Part shown: positions 47,999 through 59,449 of the stretch, piece after piece
How positions within the stretch are numbered: the stretch's first letter is position 1
Layout: every line of letters starts with the position of its first letter
Assembly (NCBI GenBank): GCA_023159155.1
Contig: JAJNNX010000005.1
Coordinates: forward strand, 992,001 to 1,056,000
DNA from: Ustulina deusta
Taxonomy: Eukaryota > Ascomycota > Sordariomycetes > Xylariales > Xylariaceae
Direction: 5' to 3'
Length of the DNA: 64,000 nt
Translations under genes and position numbers: made by a program
Notes under the pieces: generated by a model
The model's database searches: none
What the model was told of the DNA's origin: nothing
What the model saw: only the letters and a program-made list of their open reading frames with translations

Positions 47999-50580
47999 AT
48001 GGCGGAAAAGGGTGCCGGAGTCGCCTCTGGCGCTGACCCACGCGGTGATGTCGCCCGTCGACGAAATGTACCCGGCTCGGCAGCTGCTGGAGCTGCGACA
48101 TCTCAGCCTCAACCCGAAGAGAAAAAGATACACGGAGCGAAGACGGTGAGTGGAAGATGATGGACATCCGTGCAAGTTGTATGTTGACGTATTCTCACCC
48201 AGAGCCCTTCGGTCCTCGACATTCTCGACGAATGGGAATTCATAATTGCTCCCTTGATCTTCACAGCCTTTGCCGTCTTCACGCGCTTGTGGAAGATTGG
48301 CCTCAGTCCGATTGTCACTTGGGATGTAGGTTTTAGACTTTGTTGCCTCCTTCTGCAAAATCCTGCTATCGGTGGTCGCTAACAACATCACGCAGGAAGC
48401 CCAGTACGCCCTCCCACGAACGTCTGTTCATACCCTTTGCAAAGCTAATGAGCCTTTTCTCGATATAGCTTCGGTAAATTCGGATCGCACTACATTAAAC
48501 GCGAACTATTCTTCGACGTGTTAGTCTACCCCCTCGACCGGTTTCGATCCAAATGCCTGCTAATATCCTGCTAGCCATCCTCCGCTAGGCAAGATTCTTG
48601 TTGGTCTCTCGGGTGTCCTGGCAGGGTATAATGGATCCTTCGAGTTTAAATCCGGCGAGACATACCCTGAGGAACTCGACTATACTTTCATGCGAGCTTT
48701 CAACGCCTTTTGGGGTATACTATGCGTGCCCTTAGCCTACTTCACAGCTAGGGAACTGAACTTCAAGCGTCCCGCTGTCTGGCTCGTCACACTCATGGTC
48801 CTCTGTGAAAACTCCTACACGACCATCAGCCGTTTCATCCTTCTAGACTCTATGCTGCTGTTCGGCACCGTTGCCACAGTCTTCTGCTGGTCTAAGTTTC
48901 ACCGTCAACAGAAGGACAGCTTCGAGCCGGAGTGGTTTTTCTGGCTGTTCATGACTGGGCTCAGCTTAGGTTTTGTCTGTAGCATCAAGCTGGTCGGACT
49001 TTTCGTGACTGCAATGGTTGGTCTTTACACCATTGAGGATTTGTGGAACAAGTTTGGAAACACCAAAATGTCCTATCCTGTGCTTGCTGCCCATCTAAGC
49101 GCCCGTATCGTCGGTCTCATTGTTATACCTTTCTTGGTGTACTTGTTCTCTTTTGCCCTTCATTTTGCCATCCTGACCAGGAGTGGGCCTGGTGACGCTC
49201 AGATGAGTTCGTTATTCCAAGCGAATCTCCAGGGTAGCGAAATCGGCCGCAACTCGCCTCTAGAAGTGGCTTGGGGCTCTAAGGTAACAATAAAGAATAT
49301 GGGCTACGGCGGAGGTCTGCTTCACAGCCATGTCCAGAGTATGTATTTCCGCCACCAAGTTGAGAAAGCCCGCTGACCAGTATTCAGCTTACCCCGAGGG
49401 ATCCGCTCAGCAACAAGTTACATGTTATCACCATAAAGATTCTAATAACGAATGGTGGTTTTACCCTAACCGTTCAGTAGCTGATTGGACCTTAGAGTCT
49501 GAACCCCGCTTCATCGGGAACGGCGATGTTGTCCGTTTGATCCATACACAGACCGGACGCAATCTTCATAGTCACGATATCTCGGCTCCCGTTACTAAGA
49601 GCCAGAAGGAGGTCTCCTGTTACGGAAACTTGACAATCGGCGATGAAAAGGACCATTGGAAGGTTGAAATAGTAAAGGATGTATCGTCGCGTGACAAGAG
49701 CAAGCTCCGAACTTTGACTACAGCTTTTCGTTTAAGGAATGCTGTGATGGGATGTTACCTTCGAGCTGCCAACGTCAATCTTCCTCAATGGGGTTTCAAA
49801 CAGATTGAGGTGACATGCGACAAGAAAAATAATCCCAAGGATACCTTCACTCACTGGAACGTGGAGGCCCATACGAATGAGAAGCGTAAGTGCCTGGAAG
49901 CTAGTGAGCGGCCAATTTACTGATTAATCTTGGTAGTTCCCCCTGGAGACCCTGGCAAGTATAAATCGCCATTCTTCCACGATTTCATCCACCTGAACGT
50001 GGCCATGATGACATCCAATAATGCACTGGTGCCAGATCCTGACAAGCAAGACGATCTTGCATCTCAATGGTGGCAATGGCCGGTCCTCAATGTTGGTCTA
50101 CGCATGTGTGGCTGGGACGATAAGATTGTTAAATACTTCCTGCTTGGAAACCCGTTCGTGTACTGGGTCTCAACAGGTTCTCTCGGTCTAGTCGGTCTTG
50201 TCACCATTTGGTACATCCTCAGATGGCAGAGAGGCTTCAAAGATCTCACCCAAGACGAGGTTGACCAAATTCACTACTCCGGTCTCTACCCCGTTCTAGG
50301 CTGGTTCCTTCACTACCTCCCATTCGTGGTCATGGCACGTGTGACCTACGTGCACCATTACTATCCTGCACTTTATTTTGCCATCCTCTCATTAGGCTTC
50401 CTCGTCGACTTTACGCTGAGAAAGCAACAAAAGGCGATACAGTGGACCATCTATGGTGTCCTATATGCCATTATCATCGGCCTTTACATTTACTTCATCC
50501 CCGTCTGCTGGGGCATGACTGGCAGCAACCAGAAGTATAAATACATGAAGTGGTTCGATACCTGGAGAATCTCCGACTAG
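47999..50580 (+). CDS. pmt2: Dolichyl-phosphate-mannose protein O-mannosyltransferase, PMT2 subfamily
   Basis: Seven exons: 47999..48145, 48203..48325, 48396..48403, 48469..48519, 48575..49338, 49388..49885 and 49937..50580; 744 aa, as expected. It transfers mannose from Dol-P-Man to Ser/Thr of secretory proteins in the ER membrane. The catalytic luminal motif WDEAHFGKFGSHYIK (D90, E91) spans three exons. Exon 3 is only 8 nt and encodes E91, A92 and two bases of H93. The rest includes DVHPPLGK, YPEELDYTFMRAFNAFWG, the MIR region with [21 protein letters not shown], HSHD and GFKQIEVTC, and C-terminal helices. VPLAYFTA and SSLFQANL resemble yeast Pmt2 more than Pmt1 or Pmt4; subfamily assignment is from memory of family motifs. 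Convergent with the Rab gene downstream. Confidence 0.93.
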
Positions 50581-51700
50581 AGTGTACCCTGGTGTACCGT
50601 ACAGCATCGATAGTCGGTGACAGGGCTCTTGAACGGTCTCATCGATATGATGTTTTGGGACACAGAATATGCAAATCCGGTTGCATCCGTGCATGTACCA
50701 CAGGAAGTTGCAAGCAGTTGTACCATGGAGTAGTCTGCTAAGAACTTAGCAGACTAACACAGTGAAAAAAGAGGAGATGCTTTTCTATGTCTTCCTCTCG
50801 CGGCCATCATCTTTCTACCCCTGTCTTATTAATGTATTTCCCTTCGCAAATGTAATAATGACACTAGGCTAAAACCGGGGCTAAATTCTCTTACACCGCG
50901 TCTTTGCATGGAATGGACAAGAGGGGGAAGGGTATGGGGGAGTTTACGGAAAGAAGGGGATCAGTTGAAATGGGATCATCGTTAGTGGAAATCATCATCT
51001 CAAGATGAGGTTTTCTTTTTCCCTCTAACATCGAAAAAAGGCGAAGTAAACATCAACTATCCCAAGCGACGAAGGAGGATAGAAGGGAATGCATCTGTCA
51101 CTCAACCTGCCTCTCAGGCGCATTATAGCTTTTCTAATACAAGTCACTTTCACAGTCACTGACTTTACTTTTTTTTTTTTTTTTTTTTTTTGGTAAAAGA
51201 AATTTGAAAGAAACAACGAAGGAAATTCTACTGGTAATATTGTGTACATGACGGGGAGCCTCAAGCCGATAAGAAGTCGACGCTAGATGTTGATTGTTGC
51301 ATCATCATTCTTCTCTGTGCTGGGAGCAGAGCTCAGTTTACCAGTCTAGGCCCAGAGTTGAAGACGTGCAGTCTTGCCATCAGTTTGCCCCCCTCGTTCT
51401 TTGGTTTCCTTTTCTCTGTTTCTCATTTGCTAGATGCTAGGTGCTAGTAGACATTATTACTCAGGGTATCGTGACCAAAATGTGTGTCGTGTGCCGGGTG
51501 CCGTCTGTGTGTTATTATATGTACAACTTTGCGAGCGTAGAACCACTCTAGCTTATACTATCTTAAGCTGTATAATGGCCAGCCGCAATATAGGGTTGGA
51601 TTACCCAGGTTATCATCCTTCTTCCGATTCTCCTCGTCTCTCATATTAGATTAGATAGATATGCCCTATGCTGTTTATTTTGCCCCTTCTCTTTGAAACA
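50581..51700. other. Convergent 3' region with 23-T run
   Basis: Lies between the 3' ends of PMT2 (+) and the Rab gene (-). It contains a homopolymer of about 23 T at 51169-51191, which could equally be a simple repeat or the poly(A) end of an old minus-strand retroposed transcript. No flanking duplication was noticed. No gene. Confidence 0.45.
51169..51191. repeat. T homopolymer (about 23)
   Basis: An uninterrupted T run on the plus strand in the intergenic region between two convergent 3' ends. Confidence 0.85.
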
Positions 51701-52653
51701 TTAACAACATCCTGCAGTGGATCCCTTCCCATCGCTGGCCGAGAGCTTCACGCCTCGTGTGGCTGCCGTGCCGGGCCCGGGGCCCTTCACCCCGGACCGA
51801 CGATCGTTGAGGTCGTACTTGCCAGCGTTGATGTTCTCAAAGATGCGCTCAGCAACACGCATAAATGCCGCCTCAACGTTCTCACCGCTCTTGGCACTTG
51901 TTTCGACATACTGCAGCACACCGTTCTTTTGTGCCCACTCCTGAGCCTCAGCAAACGTTACCTCACGTTTGTTATTATTGCTCTCAGAGGTTTTTTCTGG
52001 TTGCACACAGTCCAGTTTGTTGCCCACTAGGATCACGACAATGTCGGGCTCGGCGATTGTGCGAAGATCGTTCAGCCAGTCAGTTGCATGGACAAAGGTC
52101 GCTCGTCGCGTGATATCAAATACAAGGAGGGCACCGGATGCGCCTCGAAAGTAACTCCGTGTGACTGATTTACTGCAAACATGTAAGTTAGCGGACGCGG
52201 GGAAAAATAAGAAGGATATTCAGAGTCCGAGCTACCCAGGTAGCTTCTTGCGCAGTTGCCCAAACGACAGGATCGATATCAACGCTCAGAGCAAACTCCA
52301 ACATCGCCTTTGGAGGTTACTTACTATATTTCTTGCCCCGCTGTGTCCCAGAGGCTAAGCTTCATATGCTTTTGCTCTTCGTCAGCGGTGGCATTCTTAC
52401 TATCACCCGGGGGGTTCGATATTGCCGACGGCAGTTGTTTCGATTCGAAGGAGGTTGAAAGAGAATTCGATGTTGTCTTCGAATGCGGTGGGCCTACGGG
52501 CACGATCCGTGAGCCGAACTCGACACCGATAGTCACGTCATGCTGGGGGCTAAACCGCCCCTCACAGAGTCGGATTGTTAGGGACGATTTGCCGCAGCCC
52601 GAATCTCCGATACAGACAAGCTTGGCTATATAATTCCATGGCGGGGAAGACAT
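51701..52653 (-). CDS. Rab-family small GTPase (Rab2/Rab4-like) with a switch-interswitch insertion
   Basis: Two exons: 52653..52325 and 52172..51701; 266 aa (intron 152 bp, GTAAGT..CAG). An ATG-free upstream extension of the frame exists; the start at 52653 (MSSPPWNYIAKLVCIG) matches Rab N-termini. GTPase motifs: P-loop GDSGCGKSS (16-24), switch I Thr in TIGVEFGSR, WDTAGQE (102-108; the next codon pair is completed by the splice to IYKSVTRSYFRG), NKLD and ETSAKSG. The C-terminus ends CC, for double geranylgeranylation. Between FGSRIV and WDTAG there are about 37 extra residues, polar and low-complexity, compared with canonical Rabs. The Gln of the catalytic switch II is present. Membrane trafficking in the endosomal/early secretory system is expected. 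Confidence is high for Rab, moderate for the subfamily. Confidence 0.92.
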
Positions 52654-54483
52654 GGTGGTGGGAGAGTGAACCAAGACAGGCTCCGGGCGTCGGTTGGAAT
52701 TCGGGGGCTTAAGAGCGGCGAGGAGGAGCAAGGAGGCGAGACGAGCTGATCATAGGAGCTCCGGCGTCGCCCGTTTAAAGGGATAACTCGGTCTTGTGCC
52801 TCGTGCCTTGTATGTTGAGGAGGATGCAGATCACAGAATAAGGCGGCCCTACTGAGGCACAGCCAAGGTGATAGGAGGAGCTCGGGTAAGGATAAGTAAG
52901 GTGACAAGCAAGGTGCTAAGCAAGGTGCTTCTGCCACCTACGTAGCACGATAGCTCCAGGGTTCTGATTAAAGCTGAGGGATGTTCCCGGCCCAGCACGT
53001 GTCATCCACGGTGGACAAAGACAAACCAAAGAGCCCAAAACACCAAAAGATCGAGGAGCTGGTTTGCCGGCAAATGAAGAGAGCAATGTCAGACGTGGGG
53101 GGGTTGTCACCTTGCGTTGCAATCCCAAGGTAGCGATGATGGATGATGGCAGGTTGCTTAGGTAGTTCCGATATCTAGATAGGCTTAGGTAGGTACCTAC
53201 ATACCTAGAGGCAGGTAGCGTTAAGAACCAAGCTCTCCAGCTTTGGTATCGGATGATCGATCCACTCGGCGCAAGCCTCAGGTACCTACCTAATAATTCA
53301 ATATCCGGGGTGTTTGGGTCGGGTGTGGATCGGAACCTTTCATTGGTACCGATAATGGTAATCGCCGATAACCTATCGCCCAGCACTGATTAGGTATATG
53401 AGGTTAGGTAGGTATCTACATACCGCCAGTATAGGTCTAAGTACCTAGGTATATCAGTGGATGACCTCACTGCCTACTCGTGACCCTGCTTACCTGGACG
53501 ATAGGTAATGAGACAGGGGGTTCACCCAACCCAGTGTTCAAATTTGGTGAAAGCCCTCCTAACCCTCGTGATGAGTCCCATGCAACAATACACATAGAGA
53601 CACTTAAGTCACATGTTGTTTCTATTACATAGCCTCTTTTGGATTCATTCCATGTTATCTGGTACTCATTGTCGCTAGTTGCTCCCTCGGCTAGGCTAGA
53701 CTTATTTCTGGGTTGGTACATCGGGTGCTGCAGCCTGTGTGCAGTACAATAGATATGATGCTGCAGGGTCTTAATTACCTAGTTGGCCGTTGGATGCCTA
53801 ATTCGCGCCGTCAATGAATTACCTAACTCTACCTAGGTAGCTGGGTCGGTGCGCTAGCTGGTCAGGGGACTCGTTTCAGGCGGGTCTCTTCCATTTAGAA
53901 TTGCCTATTCAACCTTGGCCGCTTCCGTACACTACCTACAGCAGGTGCTATAGGTGCTGTATATGCCTGCATGTGAGCAACCAACCAACCTCGGAACCCT
54001 GCCTCGTCGCCTGGACTCGCTGGAAGCAAGCTTGACTTGCATCATTCGTCACTGCAGGTCATCCCGTCTCTCTGACTAAACTAACCCAGCCTAACTCACT
54101 GACTGACCGACTCTCCAAACAAACATTCTTCTCCCAAACCACAATAGTTTACTCGGCTTCATTCTTTATTGGTTTCTGTGCACCTTGTTCCAATACAACA
54201 AAGACGCAGCCTACAATAGTCCCATAGCCTCACCAGCCCGGCATTGCTTATTGTGATTGACCGAAACCGCAGCAGCCCTCCCCATCCCAGCGTCCCCGTT
54301 GCATGGCCGGCTTGCCCTGCTGGGCATCACCAACCACCCGTGCCGATTCACCGACAGACTGACTGACCACCGATCCCACGTACAGCCTGCTTCTTGAGTC
54401 CTGCGTCCGGCCGATTTCCTTCGCCCGCTCGAATCCCCAGTCCCTGCTGGAGTCTTCCTCCTCCAGCATCCCCGCAGCAAAAC
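52654..54483. promoter_or_regulatory. Divergent promoter region with dense TACCTA/TAGGTA words
   Basis: A 1.8 kb region between the Rab gene (-) and the CTL gene (+). From 53,150 to 53,450 TAGGTA/TACCTA words are very dense, and the 12-bp palindrome CTACCTAGGTAG is at 53829-53840. Near 54,090 and 54,360 ACTGACTGACC-type short repeats occur, and about 54,170-54,480 is a C-rich leader before the ATG at 54484. No coding exon found; the minus-strand frame at 52916-53386 lacks any domain. Confidence 0.45.
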
Positions 54484-56821
54484 ATGTTTTCCGAATGTGA
54501 GCCGCCCATCCTGCTCGTGTGCCCCCCGTTCAGTCTAATTCCCGGTTTGCACAGATGCCTCGCGGTTCCTCTCTCAGTCACAGTCCCGCCTCTCCAACTT
54601 TGGCGGGCCCCCCGATAACAATGACACTTCCGGTCGACAGCCATCCGATGCACCTTCGCGGTTCTCCAGGCAGCCTGCTCGGTTTTCTTACCAGTCCCGC
54701 CTCGGAAATCCTTATCAGCCATCCCAGTCTAGGCTCGGTGGCTTTACCTCCCGATACCACACTGCTCCCGATGCACCACTATTCCATAGCACCCTGAATG
54801 AGTTTCGAGACGACGACGACGAAGATGATGTTAGGGAGGCTGCTGATTTCCGTGCTCTGCAACATTCGCGCCGCGTTTTTGTCTCGAGTCGCATGGAGGA
54901 TAGCTCTGCTTCGGAGAATGACGCAAGCCGGGCCTCACTAGACCAGAGTGGGGAACGCGATAGTAGGTTGTACGAGGGCCGGGATCGTCCCATGGGTATC
55001 AAGAGCAGCTGGAGCGGCGAATCGAGCTTCAAAGGTCGACAAGCCAAGCGAAAACCAAGGGAAGAGCAACCTGCAGCTGATGCGCAGAAGAACAGGCGGC
55101 AGAACTCAGACAGCGATGAGAGCGGGAAAATGGTAGATGTCGGGCTGGAATCGACCGTCCTAGACAACTCGGTACCGGAGGATCTTCTACTGGAAACGCC
55201 AATAGACTCGTCGCCGCCCGCGTTCCAACAATTCAAATCTACAAAAGGTAACTCCAAGGGTCCAGCGAGCAGAGCGCACCCAAATCTCGAGCGCGACCAC
55301 CGTCTCATGCGCCAAGCTATTGCCGAGGAGGACGAGGACGAGGAAGACGAGGTAACCGAACAGCCCACAGTCATTCCGGCTCCTCCGCCGCCACGCATGT
55401 ATGGCGAAATATTTGTGCACGATCAGTTTTTCGCTTGGCTGTACTTGATCGCTTTCGCTTCCCTCATTGCAACATTCATCTTGGTGTTGCTCCATACTTC
55501 AGCCCCAGGAGGCAAGATTGGCGATACTATATACACAACACTCAAGTCGTCCTTCTATCTGTTGGCCGTCGATACCCTCGTCTCGGTGGTGGTTGCGCTG
55601 GTTTGGATGGCAGCACTCAAATCTTTCATGCAACAACTAGTCTTTCTCATGCTCTTTGGCGTTCCCATCGTCCTTTTCTCGTTCTCGTTATACCCCATAA
55701 TCTCTAGTTTTCAAGGGCCAGATCATGGATCGCGACTCCAGGATGTTGTCATGAGGTATGCTGCTATCGTGCCTGGAGTCTGTTCAATTATATGGATATG
55801 GCTCCTCTACAAGGGACGACACGAAATTCATAGGGCCGTTGATATGTTAGGTTTCTCTAGCCGTATCCTCGCCGCGAATCCTGCGCTTGTGTTACTGGGC
55901 TTCGGCACTCTCGCTTTCGTTGTGGGGTGGACTTGGGTATGGCTTTGGATGTTCACCCGCATCTTCCTAGGAGGCTACTTCTCGACGAAATTGTCGGCTT
56001 TTGTGATTGGCACTGCGACATGGTGGCTCGCCGTCTTTTTCTTCCTGATGTATGTCTGGACATTGTCTGTCCTGAGTGGAGTTGTCCGTGCTACAACTGG
56101 AGGCACCGTGTCCAACTGGTACTTCCATAGGAATCTTCAGACGCTTGCATCGTCGAACGATATTGTCAAGGGAGCCCTAGGACATTCTACAACTACAGTC
56201 TTCGGCACCATTTGCGCCTCAACTCTGCTATCCCTAGCTGTTCGACTACCCATTCTCGTACTTCCGCGACGCATCTCCGGTATCTTTGAGTTTATCGGAT
56301 GGAAACTAGCTCCACGGCCGGTCACGGTGTTAACTAACCCTTTAGCCGTGACCTACGCGTCGATCCACTCCTTACCCCTAATGGAGTCAGCTTCGCAATT
56401 GAGCAGAATTCAGTTCTTAGGTTCAGGGCCCACCACTACACTGACGCCAAGCGCCTTTTCGCGGCGAAATCAGACGGCCTCCTTAGTGCCATATCGTATG
56501 GCTAAGTTATTGCTGCACGCTGCCCGTTTTGTTATGTCTACTGCTCTAGGATTTGCGGCTTGGGTGATGACAGCTCGGCAACTGCGAGTACAAATCCCAG
56601 ATAGTCCGAGTATTAAGGGAAGCGCTTATGCTTATGTTGTGGGTATCGTAGCTAGTATGATTGGGTGGGGGGTGTTGGGTGCTATGGAAGGCATTCTCTC
56701 GGGCATCCTTGATGGTGTTCTCATTTGCTATGCCAGTGAGAGGAGACTCGAACGCGCAACCTACTGCATTGAAGCTGCGAAGTTATTCGAGGACAGGAGA
56801 TACGAAGAGGATGTGGTATGA
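54484..56821 (+). CDS. Choline-transporter-like (CTL/PNS1) multi-pass membrane protein
   Basis: Two exons: a 13-nt first exon 54484..54496 (ATG TTT TCC GAA T) and 54555..56821; 759 aa. The 58-bp intron has a GTGAGC donor and CAG acceptor. Splicing yields MFSEYASRFLSQSQSRL and an uninterrupted Arg/Ser/Gly-rich N-terminal tail, so the later ATG at 54893 is rejected as the start. Residues about 1-290 are disordered with acidic runs (RDDDDEDD, EEDEDEEDE). Then follow roughly ten hydrophobic helices. Conserved CTL landmarks include NWYFHRN, the late GFAAWVMTA helix and a terminal cytosolic segment (RATYCIEAAKLFEDRRYEED). PF04515 members in animals carry choline or ethanolamine; fungal PNS1 proteins have no settled substrate. 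Confidence 0.88.
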
Positions 56822-57303
56822 TTTTCCATTCGCCATGAAGCATTTCAAGGGGCTGGATTCGGAATGAGGAGTCAGGCGCGTCGCTTCTCGAAATTACCAT
56901 CATACCCGTGGTAATCGACTAGAGTTCGAAGAGATTGGACACAAATCAATTCGTACAGTAGACAGGTTCGTTGCATCTTGCAAGTTCACATGCCACAATA
57001 TAACACTATCCTAGCGTTACTTTTGATTATGCTTTGTGTAATAAATCGGACAGCCCATCTGGTAAAACCACCTCAAGTATAGGAGCCCCGACTATCGTAG
57101 TCGCCGGACTCGTCAACTCAAAGTATAGCAAAGATCGGATGACACTCAAGGTGTTCAAAGCCTGGCACTATAGATATAGACTTCTGGGCTTGACTCACTC
57201 CTCCTTTCACATCTTTCCAGTCGGTTCTCACCCCTCAGATACTTTGTGTTTTCCCCTTAGTCCTCACCCCTTCCCTTTCATTTTTCTATCCCCATCAAAA
57301 ATC
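56822..57303. other. Short intergenic region
   Basis: 482 bp between the CTL gene and the unknown membrane protein gene, both plus strand. The 3' half is pyrimidine-rich (57,190-57,300) and is likely the leader of the downstream gene. No gene seen. Confidence 0.4.
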
Positions 57304-58613
57304 ATGTCATCTCGGTTTAAATGGTTCTTATCTGCCTTCACCCTTGTACTCTCTGGCGTGATATCCGTATACGACAACTACGTGGACGCGATCTCCAAGA
57401 TGGCCTCGGAGGGAAGGAAGACGGAATTGTCTGAGAAGCCCCAGACTAATGCGGCTGTTGTTGCAGAAGAAGGAGAGCGAGAAGGAGAAGAAATGACTCT
57501 GGACTTGGGTCCGAAGCAAGACGACGGGTGGGAAAAGGTATCCGAGGCAGCTGATAACGGCGGTAACTGGAATGACTTCGGTACGTACGTGGTGATGATG
57601 TTAATGGTGATTCTTGTCCGTGAATCTCCCGCATACGTCTCGATGAGATGCGATAGCCATTTGGGTCTTTCCTCGCTTGAACCTTGCTTTCTTTTTTTTT
57701 CTTTTCTCACCTAATGCTGCTTGTCCCGCCTCCCTGTCTACCTCAGCAGGTTACGCCTACGTCTGCGTGTATGTGTTAGCCGCTCCTGCTATCCTATATC
57801 TCTGCGCTATCAGCGGGGATCACCAGAACACGTACTTTGCTTTCTTACTCTACCTCAACAACCCCAAAGACGCGGTCAACGGGCTTCCACGGAGAGAGTC
57901 CGCTGCAGAACGTCCCGATTTCTATGAATTTGAGCTTTCAGCCACTCAGTTGCTGATATATCCCGCTTCGATGTTTGACAGAAGACGATTATTACTCCAG
58001 CGGAGACGACATTACGATGGAAGAATATATCGAGAACGGCGAGTGGCTTCACCTCGACTACAGAAAGGTCTCTGACGAACAGCCCCTCCCTGCGAGTCCG
58101 GCCGAGGAAATAAAGGAGGAGGAGGTGGTGGTCCCGCCACCGAGCGAGACGAAACCGCCAGCAAAGGATCGAGTCAGGGAGAGGGCGAAGCCTCAACGAC
58201 AAGCCCCACAGCCTATCTCTCCTTCGCGCATGAGACGATACAACCCGCGGCCTCCGCCGTTCCGGCCCCTCCAACGCGAGACGGAAATGCTGGCTGAGAC
58301 GACTGCGAGCGGGAAAGAAGCGGCAGTATCCGGGTCCTCCGGGTCCTCGAATGGCGTTCACAGCAAGGAAGTGCAGGCAGTATCACTGCCGGAAGGATGC
58401 CAAACCAGACCGCAGGCGCCAGAACCACAGGCGGCAGCACTGGTTCATCTCCACGAGCTCAGTGGCGACTTGAAGACATTTCACGCCCGCATCGAAGCCC
58501 GGACGGCTCCGGTAAGGAAGCGCGTGAACGATCTTGCCCTACAGTCGAACCCGCTCGAACCCTCGCCACGCAACATGACGTTTTTCGAGCCGTATCGCTA
58601 CTACACTTATTAG
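57304..58613 (+). CDS. Uncharacterised membrane protein
   Basis: Three exons: 57304..57580, 57750..57911 and 57982..58613; 356 aa. Introns are 169 bp (GTACGT..CAG) and 70 bp (GTCCCG..CAG); the second donor is weak, but the join keeps the frame and removes a premature stop. The N-terminus has a hydrophobic stretch (WFLSAFTLVLSGVISVY), possibly a signal anchor. A second hydrophobic helix after the first splice (YAYVCVYVLAAPAILYLCAI) is followed by a YFAFLLYLNN segment. The C-terminal two thirds are hydrophilic, rich in Glu, Pro and Arg (IKEEEVVVPPPSE), ending in aromatic residues FEPYRYYTY. I recognise no family. Two separate small genes are an alternative, but splice consensus and the matched codon phases favour one. 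Confidence 0.6.
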
Positions 58614-59449
58614 GTAGGTACGTGGTAGCAATATGCGGTCTGCTGCGCTGCGGGATGATTTCGGTTTGCTGGAGTCTTGGAGTCTCGGCGTTTGCGGGGA
58701 GAAGGAGCTGGGTGTCGCTCGGTTAGTTAGTTACAATAGGAGTTTTTACGGTTGGATCTTGGAATCGAGCTCTGTACTGATGGTTTTACCTTACAAGTGC
58801 TGCTCGACTTGGCTTGCCTAACTAGATAGATACCGAACGGTAGTCGTCGGGTCCAGGGAGATGCCGGGATGCCGTGTGGCAAAGCTCGCGGAAGGGAAGG
58901 ATCCCGGTACAAAGGTGGCGCAGTAGTTAGTGGTAGGAGGCAAAACGCTGACCTGGCCTGGTAACACAAATGTTGTATGGACTGGTACTGTGATCTGTAT
59001 TGAGCAGTAGGGAGGTCGTTGAGTGAGCCAGATATACGAAATTCCAAATTTATGTGATTCAAACGTCGCCCGAGAAGACCCAGCCACAACCAGTGATAAA
59101 TAATATGATTTATAGCCTATACTAAGCTTCATAGCTTTTAGCAAAAGGGTTAGTAGTATTATTGCTGGCCCTATTGCTGCAAAACTAATAACGGAACCTA
59201 TTAGCTTAAGCTATAGTATAGGAAACTTTTAAGCTATAATATTATTTATAGGGGCTTTAATGTTCTCGTTACTGCTTAGTATCTCTGGTTGGTTCTTAAA
59301 ACAACGCGGGCAGTCATATTGTTAGCTGACAAACATACTCTCAGTTAAGAACTGCGACAGTCTTATACCATCTAACCATCGGCAATTCCTGAGCGTCATT
59401 TTAAGACGTGGAACCCACAGCGCCTTTCCAGGAAACTTCAACATGCCTT
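58614..59449. other. Convergent 3' region with AT-rich block
   Basis: Lies between the 3' end of the unknown membrane protein gene (+) and the Zn2Cys6 regulator (-). The segment 59097-59262 is strikingly AT- and TpA-rich, with AAGCTATA at 59208-59215 and 59231-59238, unlike the surrounding DNA. It may be a RIP-mutated or decayed repeat fragment. No gene seen. Confidence 0.5.

Noticed and set aside
54893..54900. ATG at 54893 as start of the CTL/PNS1 protein
   Set aside because: A 13-nt first exon at 54484 plus the 58-bp intron gives 137 more in-frame residues with a family-like MFSEYASRF start.
57677..58075. Read-through of exon 2 of the unknown membrane protein to the stop at 58075
   Set aside because: It would end in an Arg-rich nonsense tail; splicing 57911/57982 keeps phase and continues into a long open frame.
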